The notes under the pieces: model-generated
What the model was told of the DNA's origin: nothing
Database searches by the model: none
Seen by the model: only the letters and a program-made list of their open reading frames with translations
Translations under genes and position numbers: made by a program
Source of the DNA: Burkholderia pyrrocinia
Lineage (GTDB): Bacteria > Pseudomonadota > Gammaproteobacteria > Burkholderiales > Burkholderiaceae
DNA: 64,000 nt
Direction of reading: 5' to 3'
NCBI RefSeq assembly: GCF_003330765.1
Contig: NZ_CP024903.1
Span: 2,728,001-2,792,000 of the forward strand
Shown: in pieces, positions 8,696 to 17,235 of the stretch
Layout: each line of letters begins with the position of its first letter
How positions within the stretch are numbered: position 1 is the first letter of the stretch

Positions 8696-9940
8696 TCACG
8701 CACCCGGAGCCGCCGCGCGCCCCGCCATCCACTTCCGATAGCGCCGCGTCTGGCACTGCGCGGCCAGTTGCTGCCCGACCAGCGCGCGCAGCGGCGACAC
8801 CTGCGGATGCGTGCGCCGCCCAACGCTTAACCGCGCGAGCTGGAACTTGACGACGGCCATGTTGGCCAGCGCGCCCAGCGCCTTGCTCTTCCACCGGATC
8901 GGCTGCAGCACTGGCGCGCTGTCCTTGCCGGCCCGCCAGTCGCGCGGCAGGTTCGGCTCGATCGACAACGCGGTCGCGATGCCGACCATCGCCACGCCGC
9001 TGTCGACCACCTGCTCGGCGACCGCGCGGCGCCGAATGCCGCCCGTGACCATCAGCGGCATCCGCGCGATGGCCGTGATGTCGCGCGCGAATTCAAGGAA
9101 ATACGCTTCGCGGGCGAGCGTGCGCCCATCGCGCGCCTCGCCCTGCATCGCCGGCGCTTCGTAGCTGCCGCCCGACAATTCGACGAGATCGACGCCGAGC
9201 GGATTCAGCAGTTCGACCACGCGCTTCGCGTCGTCCGCGCTGAAGCCGCCGCGCTGGAAATCGGCCGAGTTCAGCTTGACCGCTACAACAAACGCGGGCG
9301 ACACCGTCGCGCGCACGGCCCGCACGATGTCGAGCAGCAGGCGCGCGCGATTTTCGATGCTGCCGCCCCACTGGTCCTGCCGGCGGTTCGTCAGCGGCGA
9401 CAGGAACTGGCTCAGCAGGTAGCCGTGCGCCGCGTGGATCTGCACGCCGGTGAAGCCGCCTTGCTCCGCGAGCTGCGCGGCGCGCACGAAGCGCTGCTGC
9501 ACATCGGCGATATCGGCTTGCGTCATCTCCTTCGGCACCGGGAACTGCTTCGACAACGCACCGAGCGCGAGCGGCACGGCCGACGGCGCCAGCGTCGTCT
9601 GGCCGAGCGCCGCCTGCATCTGGCGCCCCGGGTGGTTGACCTGCATCCACACGTGCGCGCCGCACGAGCGCGCGATCTGCGCCCAGCGGCGGAAGCGGTC
9701 GAGATGCGCGTCGCTCTCGAGCACGACGCCGTTCGGCCCCGTCATCGCGCGGCCGTCCACCATCACGTTGCCGGTCACGATCAGGCCGGCCTGGCCGTCG
9801 GCCCACGCCTGGTACAGGCGCAGCAACGCGTCGGACGGCGCGTGATCCGCATCGGCCATGTTCTCTTCCATCGCGGCCTTGGCCAGCCGGTTCGGGATCA
9901 CCGCGCCGTTGGGCAGCGTCAGGGGCGTAAACAGGTTCAT
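8696..9940 (-). CDS. NADH:flavin oxidoreductase (old yellow enzyme family)
   Basis: This 414-residue TIM-barrel flavoenzyme starts MNLFTPLTLPNGAVIPNRLA, the standard FMN-binding opening. It contains QIHAAHGYLLSQFLSPLTN and WGGSIENRARLLLDI in the middle, both family hallmarks, and LMVTGGIRRRAVAEQVV for the phosphate-binding end. Such enzymes reduce alpha,beta-unsaturated carbonyl compounds or other electrophiles with NAD(P)H in the cytoplasm. No Fe-S or second flavin domain is attached, so it is a single-domain type. It is divergent from a MerR regulator 75 bases away with a MerR-type promoter between them, which suggests induction by an electrophile or other small molecule. Confidence 0.88.
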   Translation of the reverse strand: MNLFTPLTLPNGAVIPNRLAKAAMEENMADADHAPSDALLRLYQAWADGQAGLIVTGNVMVDGRAMTGPNGVVLESDAHLDRFRRWAQIARSCGAHVWMQVNHPGRQMQAALGQTTLAPSAVPLALGALSKQFPVPKEMTQADIADVQQRFVRAAQLAEQGGFTGVQIHAAHGYLLSQFLSPLTNRRQDQWGGSIENRARLLLDIVRAVRATVSPAFVVAVKLNSADFQRGGFSADDAKRVVELLNPLGVDLVELSGGSYEAPAMQGEARDGRTLAREAYFLEFARDITAIARMPLMVTGGIRRRAVAEQVVDSGVAMVGIATALSIEPNLPRDWRAGKDSAPVLQPIRWKSKALGALANMAVVKFQLARLSVGRRTHPQVSPLRALVGQQLAAQCQTRRYRKWMAGRAAAPGA

Positions 9941-9967
9941 GAGGGCATCCTCGATTGACGATGCCCA

Positions 9968-9998
9968 ACGATAACTTTAAAGTCAACTTTAAGGTCAA
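9968..9998 (-). promoter_or_regulatory. MerR-type promoter of the oxidoreductase gene
   Basis: Reading the minus strand, TTGACC (9998-9993) and TATCGT (9973-9968) are separated by 19 bases, longer than the normal 17 and typical of promoters that MerR proteins twist into activity. The spacer contains the dyad CTTTAAAGT/ACTTTAAGG (plus strand 9974-9994). It lies directly between the oxidoreductase start at 9940 and the merR start at 10016. Confidence 0.75.
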
Positions 9999-10015
9999 GC
10001 CCCTTTGGAGCACTG

Positions 10016-10474
10016 ATGAAAATCGGCGAACTGGCGCGGGCCAGCGGCATCGCGGCGTCGCGCATCCGTTTCTACGAAGCGAGCGGCCTGCTCGAACCGG
10101 CCCGCCGGCAGGCGAACGGCTATCGGGAATACGGGCCGGAAGCGTTGACGCGGCTCGCGATCATCGACCGCGCGCAGCGCGCGGGTTTCGCGCTTGACGA
10201 AATCCGCGCGGTGCTGCCGCCCGATCTCCGCGCGTGGCCGCGCGACGAACTGCTGGTCGCGCTGCGGCACAAGGTCGACGAAATCGCGCTGCTCGAACAG
10301 CGTCTCGCGCAGAACCGGCGCCATCTGCAGGCGCTGATCGACGAGATCGAGAACAAGCCGGCGGGCGAGGATTGCGCGGGCGCCGCGCAACGCATGCTCG
10401 ACCGGCTGTGCGAACAGGCCAGCGAACCGCTGGCGCCGGCGCCCGTCGCACGGCCGACGCGCAAGCGCGCGTGA
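10016..10474 (+). CDS. MerR-family transcriptional regulator
   Basis: The product has 152 residues. The N-terminal winged helix is typical: MKIGELARASGIAASRIRFY, then EASGLLEPARRQANGYREYG. A dimerisation helix follows (LLVALRHKVDEIALLEQRLA) and then a short C-terminal tail with two cysteines (EDCAGA, RLCEQ). The cysteines are not arranged as in SoxR or metal sensors, so the ligand is unknown. GGAG precedes the ATG at 10016 by five bases. It is divergent from the flavin oxidoreductase, and the long-spacer promoter between them is its obvious target. Confidence 0.9.
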   Translation: MKIGELARASGIAASRIRFYEASGLLEPARRQANGYREYGPEALTRLAIIDRAQRAGFALDEIRAVLPPDLRAWPRDELLVALRHKVDEIALLEQRLAQNRRHLQALIDEIENKPAGEDCAGAAQRMLDRLCEQASEPLAPAPVARPTRKRA

Positions 10475-10578
10475 CTGATTACACGGCGTCACCCACCGAT
10501 CCATCAACCCGCGCTGCGGCGAGACGAGACGACGCGTGCGCGTCGGCTGCCGCACCGCGACCTCACGACCCGACCCGC

Positions 10579-11274
10579 ATGACGATTCCCCGCATCCAAG
10601 GATTCCTCGTCGCCGTGCTGCTGACATTCGGCATCGGCAATGCAGACGCCACGCAGTGCGGCGACACGCCTGCGTCGCTCCGTTGCCCGGACACGTCAGA
10701 TCTTCCGGACGACATCGTCGCGCAGCTTCCCGCCGGCTACGAAGCGCTGGATGCCGCGTCCGGACGCCTGACCGACAGCCCCCGCACCGGCTATGTCGTC
10801 GTCGCGCATCGGCCCGGCGATTCGATGCGCAATCCGGCGCCGCGTCCGCTGCTGCTCTTCCTTCAGGGCAAGGACGGGCGCTACCGGCTGGCGGCGCGCA
10901 ACGACACCGTTATCATGAAAGCCGACGAAGGCGGCATGGGCGACCCGTATCTCGATGGCGTCGCCGAGAACGCGCTCACGGTCGGGGCTCGCGCGTTCAC
11001 GATCGAACAGGGGGTGTTCGCGGGCCCGAGCCACTGGCGCGACCGCCTGACCTTTCGCTACGACGCCGCGCACCGCACGTGGGTGTTTCATCGGGAAGTA
11101 TTCCGGAACTGGCGGTTCAACGACGACCCGAACGGCGATGCGCTGAAAGCCGATCCCGTCCACGTCACGCGCGCCAATGCGGCGCAAACCGTCGCGTTCG
11201 AAGCGTGGCGGCCGAGTGACTGGTGCGAATCGAGCGAGCGGCGCGAGACCGATCCGGTTTGCCGCAAGCATTGA
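10579..11274 (+). CDS. Secreted hypothetical protein
   Basis: The predicted 231-residue product begins with a signal peptide (MTIPRIQGFLVAVLLTFGIG, cleavage near ADA). The mature protein has four or more cysteines, including ATQCGDTPASLRC near the new N-terminus and WCESSERRETDPVC near the C-terminus, consistent with periplasmic disulfides. The middle resembles small uncharacterised periplasmic proteins with PLLLFLQGKDGRYRLAARND. I cannot name a function. The frame is open from 10234 over the end of merR, but that part is a shadow; the ATG at 10579 starts the signal peptide. It stands alone. Confidence 0.7.
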   Translation: MTIPRIQGFLVAVLLTFGIGNADATQCGDTPASLRCPDTSDLPDDIVAQLPAGYEALDAASGRLTDSPRTGYVVVAHRPGDSMRNPAPRPLLLFLQGKDGRYRLAARNDTVIMKADEGGMGDPYLDGVAENALTVGARAFTIEQGVFAGPSHWRDRLTFRYDAAHRTWVFHREVFRNWRFNDDPNGDALKADPVHVTRANAAQTVAFEAWRPSDWCESSERRETDPVCRKH

Positions 11275-11387
11275 CGCCGGCGAGGCTGGCGCCCGTACGC
11301 AACGCACGTCGGCCGACACGGCCTGACAACACCCGCGCCGCGCCGGTCGACATGGCGCCGGTTACTGCGGCCAGATGACCTTGCCGC

Positions 11388-12221
11388 CTACCCCTTCCGC
11401 TCCATCGGCTCGCCGACGACAAACCCGCCGCCCTGGAACCGCTGCGCGGGATCGTCGTACTCGGCGGTCGGCGCCGCGACCGGGAACAGTCCGGCGAACT
11501 GCTCGGAGCTGTCGCGCGGGCGGAAGCCGAGGAAGCCGGCCTTCGTGTTGTCCCACCACTTCACCGGGTTGTCCGACGCACCGTAGACGATCGCGTGCCC
11601 GACGCGGTTCGTCAGCAGCGAGCAGCGCACCAGTTCGATAAAGTCGCGATAGCTGAGGAACGTCACGAGCATGCGCGGGTTCTTCGGTACCTCGAACGAC
11701 GAGCCGATCCGCAGGCACACGGTCTCGATCCCGAAGCGGTCGAAGTAGTAGCGCGACAGCGATTCGCCGAAGCACTTCGTCACGCCGTACAGGCTGTCCG
11801 GACGCAGCGGCGAATCGGCATCGAGCACTTCCGTGACTGGATGGAAGCCGATCGCATGGTTCGAGCTCGCGAACACGACGCGCTTCACGCCGTACTTGCG
11901 TGCGGCTTCGTACAGGTTGTACGTGCCGGTGATGTTCGCGTCGACGAGATCGTCGAATGGCGCGTCGACCGAAATGCCGCCGAGGTGGACGATCGCGTCC
12001 ACGCCGTCGACGAGCTGCATCACGGCCGACCGGTCGGCCAGATCGACGACGCGGGTTTCTTCATGCGCAGCGGCGTCGTCGAGCACCGCGATGTCGCTGA
12101 CGCGCACGACGTCGGCCCAGTCGGCAAGCGCGCCGCGCAACTGGCGGCCGAGGTTGCCGGCCGCGCCCGTCAGCAGCAGGCGCCCGAACGGTTTGCGCGC
12201 GCCGGTGGATGAGGCGTTCAT
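11388..12221 (-). CDS. udh: Uronate dehydrogenase
   Basis: The product has 277 residues, close to known bacterial uronate dehydrogenases, and belongs to the extended SDR/epimerase superfamily. It has the NAD-binding LLLTGAAGNLGRQLR at about residues 15-30, the ASSNHAIGFHP segment characteristic of Udh, and the catalytic YGVTK. Udh oxidises galacturonate or glucuronate to the aldarolactone, the first step of the oxidative uronate pathway. The start at 12221 leaves a short lead before the Rossmann fold; the 34 residues further upstream overlap the LacI operator and are not used. A LacI regulator is divergent and a hexuronate-type transporter lies beyond it. Confidence 0.85.
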   Translation of the reverse strand: MNASSTGARKPFGRLLLTGAAGNLGRQLRGALADWADVVRVSDIAVLDDAAAHEETRVVDLADRSAVMQLVDGVDAIVHLGGISVDAPFDDLVDANITGTYNLYEAARKYGVKRVVFASSNHAIGFHPVTEVLDADSPLRPDSLYGVTKCFGESLSRYYFDRFGIETVCLRIGSSFEVPKNPRMLVTFLSYRDFIELVRCSLLTNRVGHAIVYGASDNPVKWWDNTKAGFLGFRPRDSSEQFAGLFPVAAPTAEYDDPAQRFQGGGFVVGEPMERKG

Positions 12222-12278
12222 CGAATCTCCTTCTCCTTGAATCAGACCTGGGCTCCGATCCGGCATTTGACCTGAATC

Positions 12279-12292
12279 GGAAAACGTTTTCC
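12279..12292. promoter_or_regulatory. LacI-family operator upstream of udh
   Basis: GGAAAACGTTTTCC is a perfect 14-bp palindrome with the central CG typical of LacI/GalR operators. It lies 58 bases upstream of the udh start. A near-identical site sits before the transporter gene at 14908-14921, so the divergent LacI regulator probably controls both. Confidence 0.8.
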
Positions 12293-12414
12293 AACTATAC
12301 GCGGGAGCCGCGCCGAACGTCAATGGTTGGCTCCGTTCGCAGCCATCCGCACTTTCCCGATGTCGGCACGTGGCCGCGCGCCGGCTTTTTCTGCCACAAT
12401 CCGGCGTTATCGAA

Positions 12415-12426
12415 CGAAAACGTTAC
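12415..12426. promoter_or_regulatory. Partial LacI-type operator at the regulator's own start
   Basis: GAAAACGTTACC matches the left half and centre of the udh operator but diverges on the right. It ends seven bases before the LacI start codon at 12434, a position suited to autoregulation. Weaker than the other two sites. Confidence 0.45.
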
Positions 12427-12433
12427 CCTCCCG

Positions 12434-13426
12434 ATGAAAAAAGTTTCCCCGACGATCCGCGACGTGGCCGCGGATGCCGGCGTGTCGGTCGCGACGGTAT
12501 CGAAGTACGTGAACGGCACGCAGCGCTTCTCGCCGACCGTCGAGGCGCGGCTCAAGGAGGCGATCGAACGGCTCGGCTACCGTTCGAACCCGCTCGCGCG
12601 TTCGATGATCACCGGGCGCACGCGCACGATCGGCCTCGTGATCCTCGACATCAGCAACCCGCACTTCACGAACGTGGTCAAGGGCGCGAACCGGGTCGCG
12701 CTGCAGCACGACTACACGCTGCTGCTCGTCGATACCGAGGAGAGTCAGGCACGCGAACGCTCGCTGATCGAGGCGCTCGCGCAGCGCGTAGACGGGCTGA
12801 TCGTCAGCACGCGGATGCCCGACGACGAAGCCGGCTGGATGCTCGATCTCAACAAGCCGCTCGTGCTGCTGCGTCGCAGCCCCGGCCTGCCGATTCCGAG
12901 CGTCGGCATCGACAACCGGCTGTCGACCTACATGCTCGCGCGTCACCTGCTCAATCTCGGGCATACGCGCATCGCGTATCTCGGCTTCGGCACGGCGCGC
13001 GTGAACGACGAGCGGATCCAGGGCGCGCGCGACTGCCTCGCCGAAGCCGGGCTCACGCTCGACGTGCACGACGCGCATGCGCCGACCGCCGAGGCCGGCG
13101 AGCGCGCCTGCTCGCGCGTGATGCTCGGGCCGCAGCGCCCGCAGGCCGTGATCTGCTACAACGACCTGATCGCGCTCGGCTTCATGAAGGAAGCCGCGTC
13201 GCTCGGCTTCCGGCTGCCGCAGGACGTATCGGTCGCGGGCATCGACAACGTGCCGTACGGCGCCTACGCGGCGCCCGCGCTGACCACCGTCGACATCCAG
13301 AGCGAAAACATGGGCGAGCTCGCGATGCAGAAGCTCATCGACGCGCTCGCGGGGCGCACCGACGCGAGCTATTCGACATTCGAGCCGCGGCTGATCATGC
13401 GCGCGTCGACGGCCGCGGCCGGCTGA
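12434..13426 (+). CDS. LacI-family regulator of the uronate module
   Basis: The product has 330 residues. The N-terminal LacI helix-turn-helix is clear: TIRDVAADAGVSVATVSKYV at residues 7-26, with the hinge RSMITGRTRTIGLVI. A periplasmic-binding-protein-like sensor domain follows to the end, with the family motif VAGIDNVPYG near residue 270. It is divergent from udh and convergent with the transporter gene, and palindromes with the GAAAACGTTTTC core precede both targets. The ligand is probably a uronate or a pathway intermediate; this is inferred from neighbours. The frame opens at 12209, but the ATG at 12434 begins the DNA-binding domain. Confidence 0.88.
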   Translation: MKKVSPTIRDVAADAGVSVATVSKYVNGTQRFSPTVEARLKEAIERLGYRSNPLARSMITGRTRTIGLVILDISNPHFTNVVKGANRVALQHDYTLLLVDTEESQARERSLIEALAQRVDGLIVSTRMPDDEAGWMLDLNKPLVLLRRSPGLPIPSVGIDNRLSTYMLARHLLNLGHTRIAYLGFGTARVNDERIQGARDCLAEAGLTLDVHDAHAPTAEAGERACSRVMLGPQRPQAVICYNDLIALGFMKEAASLGFRLPQDVSVAGIDNVPYGAYAAPALTTVDIQSENMGELAMQKLIDALAGRTDASYSTFEPRLIMRASTAAAG

Positions 13427-13452
13427 GTCACCGGTTCCTCACCGCGCCCCAA

Positions 13453-13487
13453 AAGCAAACGCGCCGCCATGGGCGGCGCGTTTGCTT
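13453..13487. terminator. Bidirectional terminator between lacI and the transporter
   Basis: Two perfect 16-base arms (13453-13468 and 13472-13487), starting AAGCAAACGCGCCGCC, are separated by three bases. The hairpin sits between two convergent genes, 26 bases after the lacI stop and 12 bases before the transporter stop. A-rich and T-rich edges flank the GC core on both sides. Confidence 0.85.
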
Positions 13488-13499
13488 GACGACACGCCA

Positions 13500-14792
13500 T
13501 CACGCGTCGAGTTTCGCGGGCTTCATCTTCGGCGTGAGCACCTGCATGATCGCGAGCGCGAGCAGGTACGCGAGCGCGCCGATCGCGAACAGCACCCAGT
13601 AGTGGCCCGTGCGCTGCAGCACCTGGCCGATCACTTCCGAGAACAGCACGCCGCCGATCGAACCGGCCATCCCGCCGATGCCGACCACCGACGCAACCGC
13701 GCGGCGCGGGAACAGGTCGGATGCCGTCGTGAACAGGTTCGCCGACCAGCCTTGGTGCGCGGCGGCGGCCAGCCCGACGATCAGCACTGCGATCCACAGG
13801 CTCTGCACTTGCGACACGAACGCGATCGGCAGCACGCAGCAGGCGCAGATCAGCATCGTCGTCTTGCGCGCGCCGTTCACGCTCCAGCCCGCGCGCAGCA
13901 GCCTCGACGACAGCCAGCCGCCGCCGATGCTGCCGACCGTCGTCAGCGCATAGATGCAGACGAGCGGAAGGCCGATATGTTGCATATCCATCCCGCGCGA
14001 CTCGTTGAGCCACTTCGGCAGCCAGAACAGGTAGAACCACCACACCGGGTCGGTCAGGAACTTGCCGATCAGGAACGCCCACGTCTCGCGCTTGCGGATC
14101 AGTTCGCCCCAGCGCGGCGCACCGGCGTTCGCGTTGGCCGCGTCGAGCGCTTCGGCCTCGTCGCGCGGCTCGTCGTACTCCGCGGCGAGCGCGCGCGTAT
14201 CGGCCTGGCGATAGAACACGAGCCACACCGCGAGCCACACGAGGCCGATCGCGCCGATGATCACGAACGCCGCGCGCCAGCCGTAAGCCACCGCGATCGC
14301 CGGGATGATCGCCGGCGCGAACACCGCGCCGATGTTCGCACCCGAGTTGAAGATGCCGGTGGCGAGCGCGCGTTCGCGGCGCGGGAACCATTCGGCCGTC
14401 GTCTTGATCGCGGCCGGGAAGTTGCCGCCTTCTCCGATCCCGAGCAGCGCGCGCACGAACGCGAAGCCCATCACCGAGCCGACCATCGCGTGCAGCATCG
14501 CGGCGATGCTCCACACCAGCATCGCCGCCGCATACGAAATGCGCGTGCCGAGCCAGTCGACGATGCGCCCGAAGCCAAGCAGGCCGAGCGCATAGAACGC
14601 GGAAAACGCCATCACGATGCGGCCGTACTGCACCTGGCTCCAGCCGATGTCGTGCTGGAGCATCGGCGCGAGCAAGCCGAGGATCTGCCGATCCATGTAG
14701 TTGATGACGGTCGCGAAAAACAACAGCGCACAGACGGTCCAGCGGTAGCGGCTGGCAGCGGCGCGCACCGTGCTGACGACGGCAGATTGCAT
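13500..14792 (-). CDS. MFS transporter, hexuronate/aldarate type (ACS family)
   Basis: The product has 430 residues with about 12 transmembrane helices. It opens with the anion:cation symporter motif FATVINYMDRQILGLLAPML and has GIGEGGNFPAAIKTTAEWFP near residue 120, both characteristic of ExuT/GarP-type carriers. The central loop (residues about 200-235) is charged and cytoplasmic. Its place in the udh regulon indicates galacturonate, glucuronate or a related sugar acid as substrate. I use the start at 14792, because the residues upstream are arginine-rich and non-membrane. A LacI-type operator lies 116 bases upstream at 14908. Confidence 0.85.
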   Translation of the reverse strand: MQSAVVSTVRAAASRYRWTVCALLFFATVINYMDRQILGLLAPMLQHDIGWSQVQYGRIVMAFSAFYALGLLGFGRIVDWLGTRISYAAAMLVWSIAAMLHAMVGSVMGFAFVRALLGIGEGGNFPAAIKTTAEWFPRRERALATGIFNSGANIGAVFAPAIIPAIAVAYGWRAAFVIIGAIGLVWLAVWLVFYRQADTRALAAEYDEPRDEAEALDAANANAGAPRWGELIRKRETWAFLIGKFLTDPVWWFYLFWLPKWLNESRGMDMQHIGLPLVCIYALTTVGSIGGGWLSSRLLRAGWSVNGARKTTMLICACCVLPIAFVSQVQSLWIAVLIVGLAAAAHQGWSANLFTTASDLFPRRAVASVVGIGGMAGSIGGVLFSEVIGQVLQRTGHYWVLFAIGALAYLLALAIMQVLTPKMKPAKLDA

Positions 14793-14907
14793 GAATGTCT
14801 CCGATGCGCGGCCGCGCCCGTCGCGCCGCACGATGTTCGTTGACCGGCGACCGGCGCCGGGGCGGGCGGCGGCGCGCTGTCGCGCACGGCCGATCACCAA
14901 TCAATCT

Positions 14908-14921
14908 GGAAAACGTTTTTC
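14908..14921. promoter_or_regulatory. LacI-family operator upstream of the transporter
   Basis: GGAAAACGTTTTTC matches the udh operator at 13 of 14 positions. It is in the 335-base gap between the transporter start and the divergent Ada/AlkA gene. The rest of that gap shows no gene; it should also hold the Ada/AlkA promoter. Confidence 0.75.
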
Positions 14922-15127
14922 AAAGCATAGGGCGTCTGCCGGCGCCCTGTCAGTCGGGGATTTCGATGAGTCATCTCAAATTTGTCGCTGCAAAAGAGAC
15001 GACTGTTTCGCCAATTGGCATTAACCGTTTTTCCCGGATTTTCCAATGCTCGAATTGGGGCACGGCTGCCGAGACACATGTCCGATTCCAGCCAGAATCG
15101 ATCGCGCGGATGGTTTACAGTCGTTTC

Positions 15128-16591
15128 ATGCGCCTCGATCCCGACACCTGCTACGACGCCCTGCTTTCGCGGAATCGCCGCTTCGACGGCTGGTTCTTCG
15201 TCGGCGTCGCGACGACGGGCGTATATTGCCGCCCCGTCTGCCCGGTGAAGCCGCCGAAAGCGCAGAACTGCAGCTACTACCCGACCGCCGCGGCCGCCGA
15301 GAAAGCCGGCTTCCGGCCGTGCATGCGCTGCCGCCCCGAGCTTGCGCCCGGCCATGGGCTGCTCGACCTGTCCGGCAATCTCGCCGACGCGGCCGCCACG
15401 CTGATCGAGGACGGTTTCCTGAACGAGCACTCTGTCGACGCGCTCGCGCATCGCGTCGGCGTGACCGAACGCCATCTGCGCCGGATCTTCGCCGCGCAGT
15501 TCGGCGTGTCGCCGGTGGAGTTCGCGCAGACGCACCGCCTGCTGATGGCCAAGCGGCTGCTGACCGATACCGCGCTGCCGGTGGCCGTCGTCGCATCGAC
15601 CGCCGGGTTTGGCAGCGTGCGGCGCTTCAACGACCTGTTCCGCCAGCGCTACGGCCTCAATCCGTTGCGGCTGCGTAAAGGGGCCCGTGCATCGGCCGAC
15701 GGCGACATGACGTTCCCGCTGCCGTACCGGCCGCCGTTCGCGTGGGCCGACCTGATGCGCTTCCTCGCGCAGCGCCAGATCGACGGCGTCGAGCGGATCG
15801 ACGCGCAGGGCTACGCGCGCGTCGTCGAACTGCCGAACCGGAACGGCAACAGCAACGTCGGCGGCAACGGCCGCGTGACGGGCTGGCTGTCCGTCGCGCA
15901 TGTACCGCAGCGGTTCGTGCTGGCCGTCACCGTATCGCCCGCGCTGACGCCGGTCGTACCGGCCGTGCTCGCGCGCGTGCGGCGGCTGTTCGATCTCGAC
16001 AGTCGCCCCGACGTGATCGACGCGCATCTCGGCGAACTCGCGAGCGGCTCGCCCGGCCTGCGCGTGCCGGGCGCGTTCGACGGCCTCGAGATGGCGATCC
16101 GCGCGATCGCAGGCGAGCAACTCGCGGCGGCGCATGCGGGTGCGATGCTCGCGCGCGTCGCCGAACGCTTCGGCACGCCGGTGGACGGCGCGCCGCCGGG
16201 GCTGACTCACGCGCTGCCTGCCGCTGCGACGCTGGCCGCCCTGCCGCCGGCGGCCCTCGAGGCACTCGGCATCGCGCGCGATGCGGCGCAGGCGATCGTG
16301 TCGCTCGCACGCACGGTCGCCGACGGCACGCTCGCGCTCGAACCGATGGCGCCGCTCGACGCAACGCTCGCCGCGCTGCGTGCCATGGCGGGCTTCGACG
16401 AGCACGCAGTGCAGTACGTCGCGATGCGCGCGATGGCCTGGCCGAATGCGTTCCCCGCCGACGACGGGTTACTGCCCGCACGCACCGAACGCACGCGCAT
16501 GCCATCATCCGCGCGTCATGCGGCGCGCTGGGCGCCGTGGCGCGCGTATGCCGCACTGCATGTATGGCGCCTGCATGGAGATGCTCTGTGA
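15128..16591 (+). CDS. Ada-type methyl-transfer regulator fused to AlkA-type 3-methyladenine glycosylase
   Basis: The 487-residue protein has three parts. Residues 1-80 form the Ada zinc domain with C34, C38, C65 and C68 (VYCRPVCP, FRPCMRCRP); C34 corresponds to the methylphosphotriester acceptor. Residues about 85-190 are an AraC-type DNA-binding domain (HRVGVTERHLRRIFAAQFGV). Residues about 200-487 are AlkA-like, with the catalytic Asp retained in FPADDGLL (D446). Such fusions sense methylated DNA and excise alkylated bases. The helix-hairpin-helix is unusual: MAGFDEHAVQYVAMR replaces the usual PGIGxWTA. No strong ribosome site marks the start; ATG 15128 gives the standard MRLDPDTC opening, although ATG 15110 is also possible. 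The ogt gene overlaps its stop. Confidence 0.85.
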   Translation: MRLDPDTCYDALLSRNRRFDGWFFVGVATTGVYCRPVCPVKPPKAQNCSYYPTAAAAEKAGFRPCMRCRPELAPGHGLLDLSGNLADAAATLIEDGFLNEHSVDALAHRVGVTERHLRRIFAAQFGVSPVEFAQTHRLLMAKRLLTDTALPVAVVASTAGFGSVRRFNDLFRQRYGLNPLRLRKGARASADGDMTFPLPYRPPFAWADLMRFLAQRQIDGVERIDAQGYARVVELPNRNGNSNVGGNGRVTGWLSVAHVPQRFVLAVTVSPALTPVVPAVLARVRRLFDLDSRPDVIDAHLGELASGSPGLRVPGAFDGLEMAIRAIAGEQLAAAHAGAMLARVAERFGTPVDGAPPGLTHALPAAATLAALPPAALEALGIARDAAQAIVSLARTVADGTLALEPMAPLDATLAALRAMAGFDEHAVQYVAMRAMAWPNAFPADDGLLPARTERTRMPSSARHAARWAPWRAYAALHVWRLHGDAL

Positions 16592-17124
16592 AGACTCCCG
16601 CTTACCTGATTCCGAGCCCGCTGGGCGACATCGCCGTGCGCATCGAGGACGATGCGCTGACCGGCCTGTTCTTCGTCGGCCAGAAATATTTCCCGTCGCT
16701 TGCGATCGCGCACGAAGCGGACCCGCGCGTCATGTCGCCGCTCGCGCGCAAGGTTGCGGAAGAAATCGCGGAATACTTCACCGGCGCACGCGAAACGTTC
16801 TCGGTGCCGATCCACCTGCGCGGTACCGCGTTTCAGCGGCGGGTGTGGAAGGAATTGCTTGCGATTCCGTTCGGCGAACTCGTGTCGTACGGTGACATCA
16901 CCGAACGCGTCGGGTTGCCGATGAGCGCCGCGCGAGCCGTTGGCGGCGCGGTGGGCCGGAACCCGGTGTCGATCATGGTGCCGTGCCATCGCGTGGTCGG
17001 CGCATCGGGCAGCCTGACCGGCTATGCGGGCGGCATCGACCGCAAGCGCGCGCTTCTGTCGCTCGAAGGCGCCGGGTTCGAACGCGGCGCGCACCATTCG
17101 GTGCAGCAGGCGTTCGCGTTCTGA
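16588..17124 (+). CDS. ogt: Methylated-DNA--protein-cysteine methyltransferase
   Basis: The product has 178 residues and carries the invariant active-site motif IMVPCHRVVG with the acceptor cysteine at C133. The Arg-finger/helix region is present (AFQRRVWKELLAIPFGELVS, then YGDITERVGLPMSAARAVGG). The enzyme removes O6-methyl groups from guanine in DNA by irreversible self-alkylation. The GTG start at 16588 overlaps the stop of the Ada/AlkA gene in GTGA, with GGAG upstream, so the two are translationally coupled. Together they form an adaptive-response operon. No ATG in frame gives a better start. Confidence 0.92.
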   Translation: MKTPAYLIPSPLGDIAVRIEDDALTGLFFVGQKYFPSLAIAHEADPRVMSPLARKVAEEIAEYFTGARETFSVPIHLRGTAFQRRVWKELLAIPFGELVSYGDITERVGLPMSAARAVGGAVGRNPVSIMVPCHRVVGASGSLTGYAGGIDRKRALLSLEGAGFERGAHHSVQQAFAF

Positions 17125-17235
17125 ATCACGAGGTGCGGCAGCGCGTGTTTCCCGAGCCGGCCCATTGCTTCGGATACGGCAAGCCGCTGCAACTGGCGGA
17201 CGCGGCCGCCGCGTGATGCCACGCGAACGACGCGC

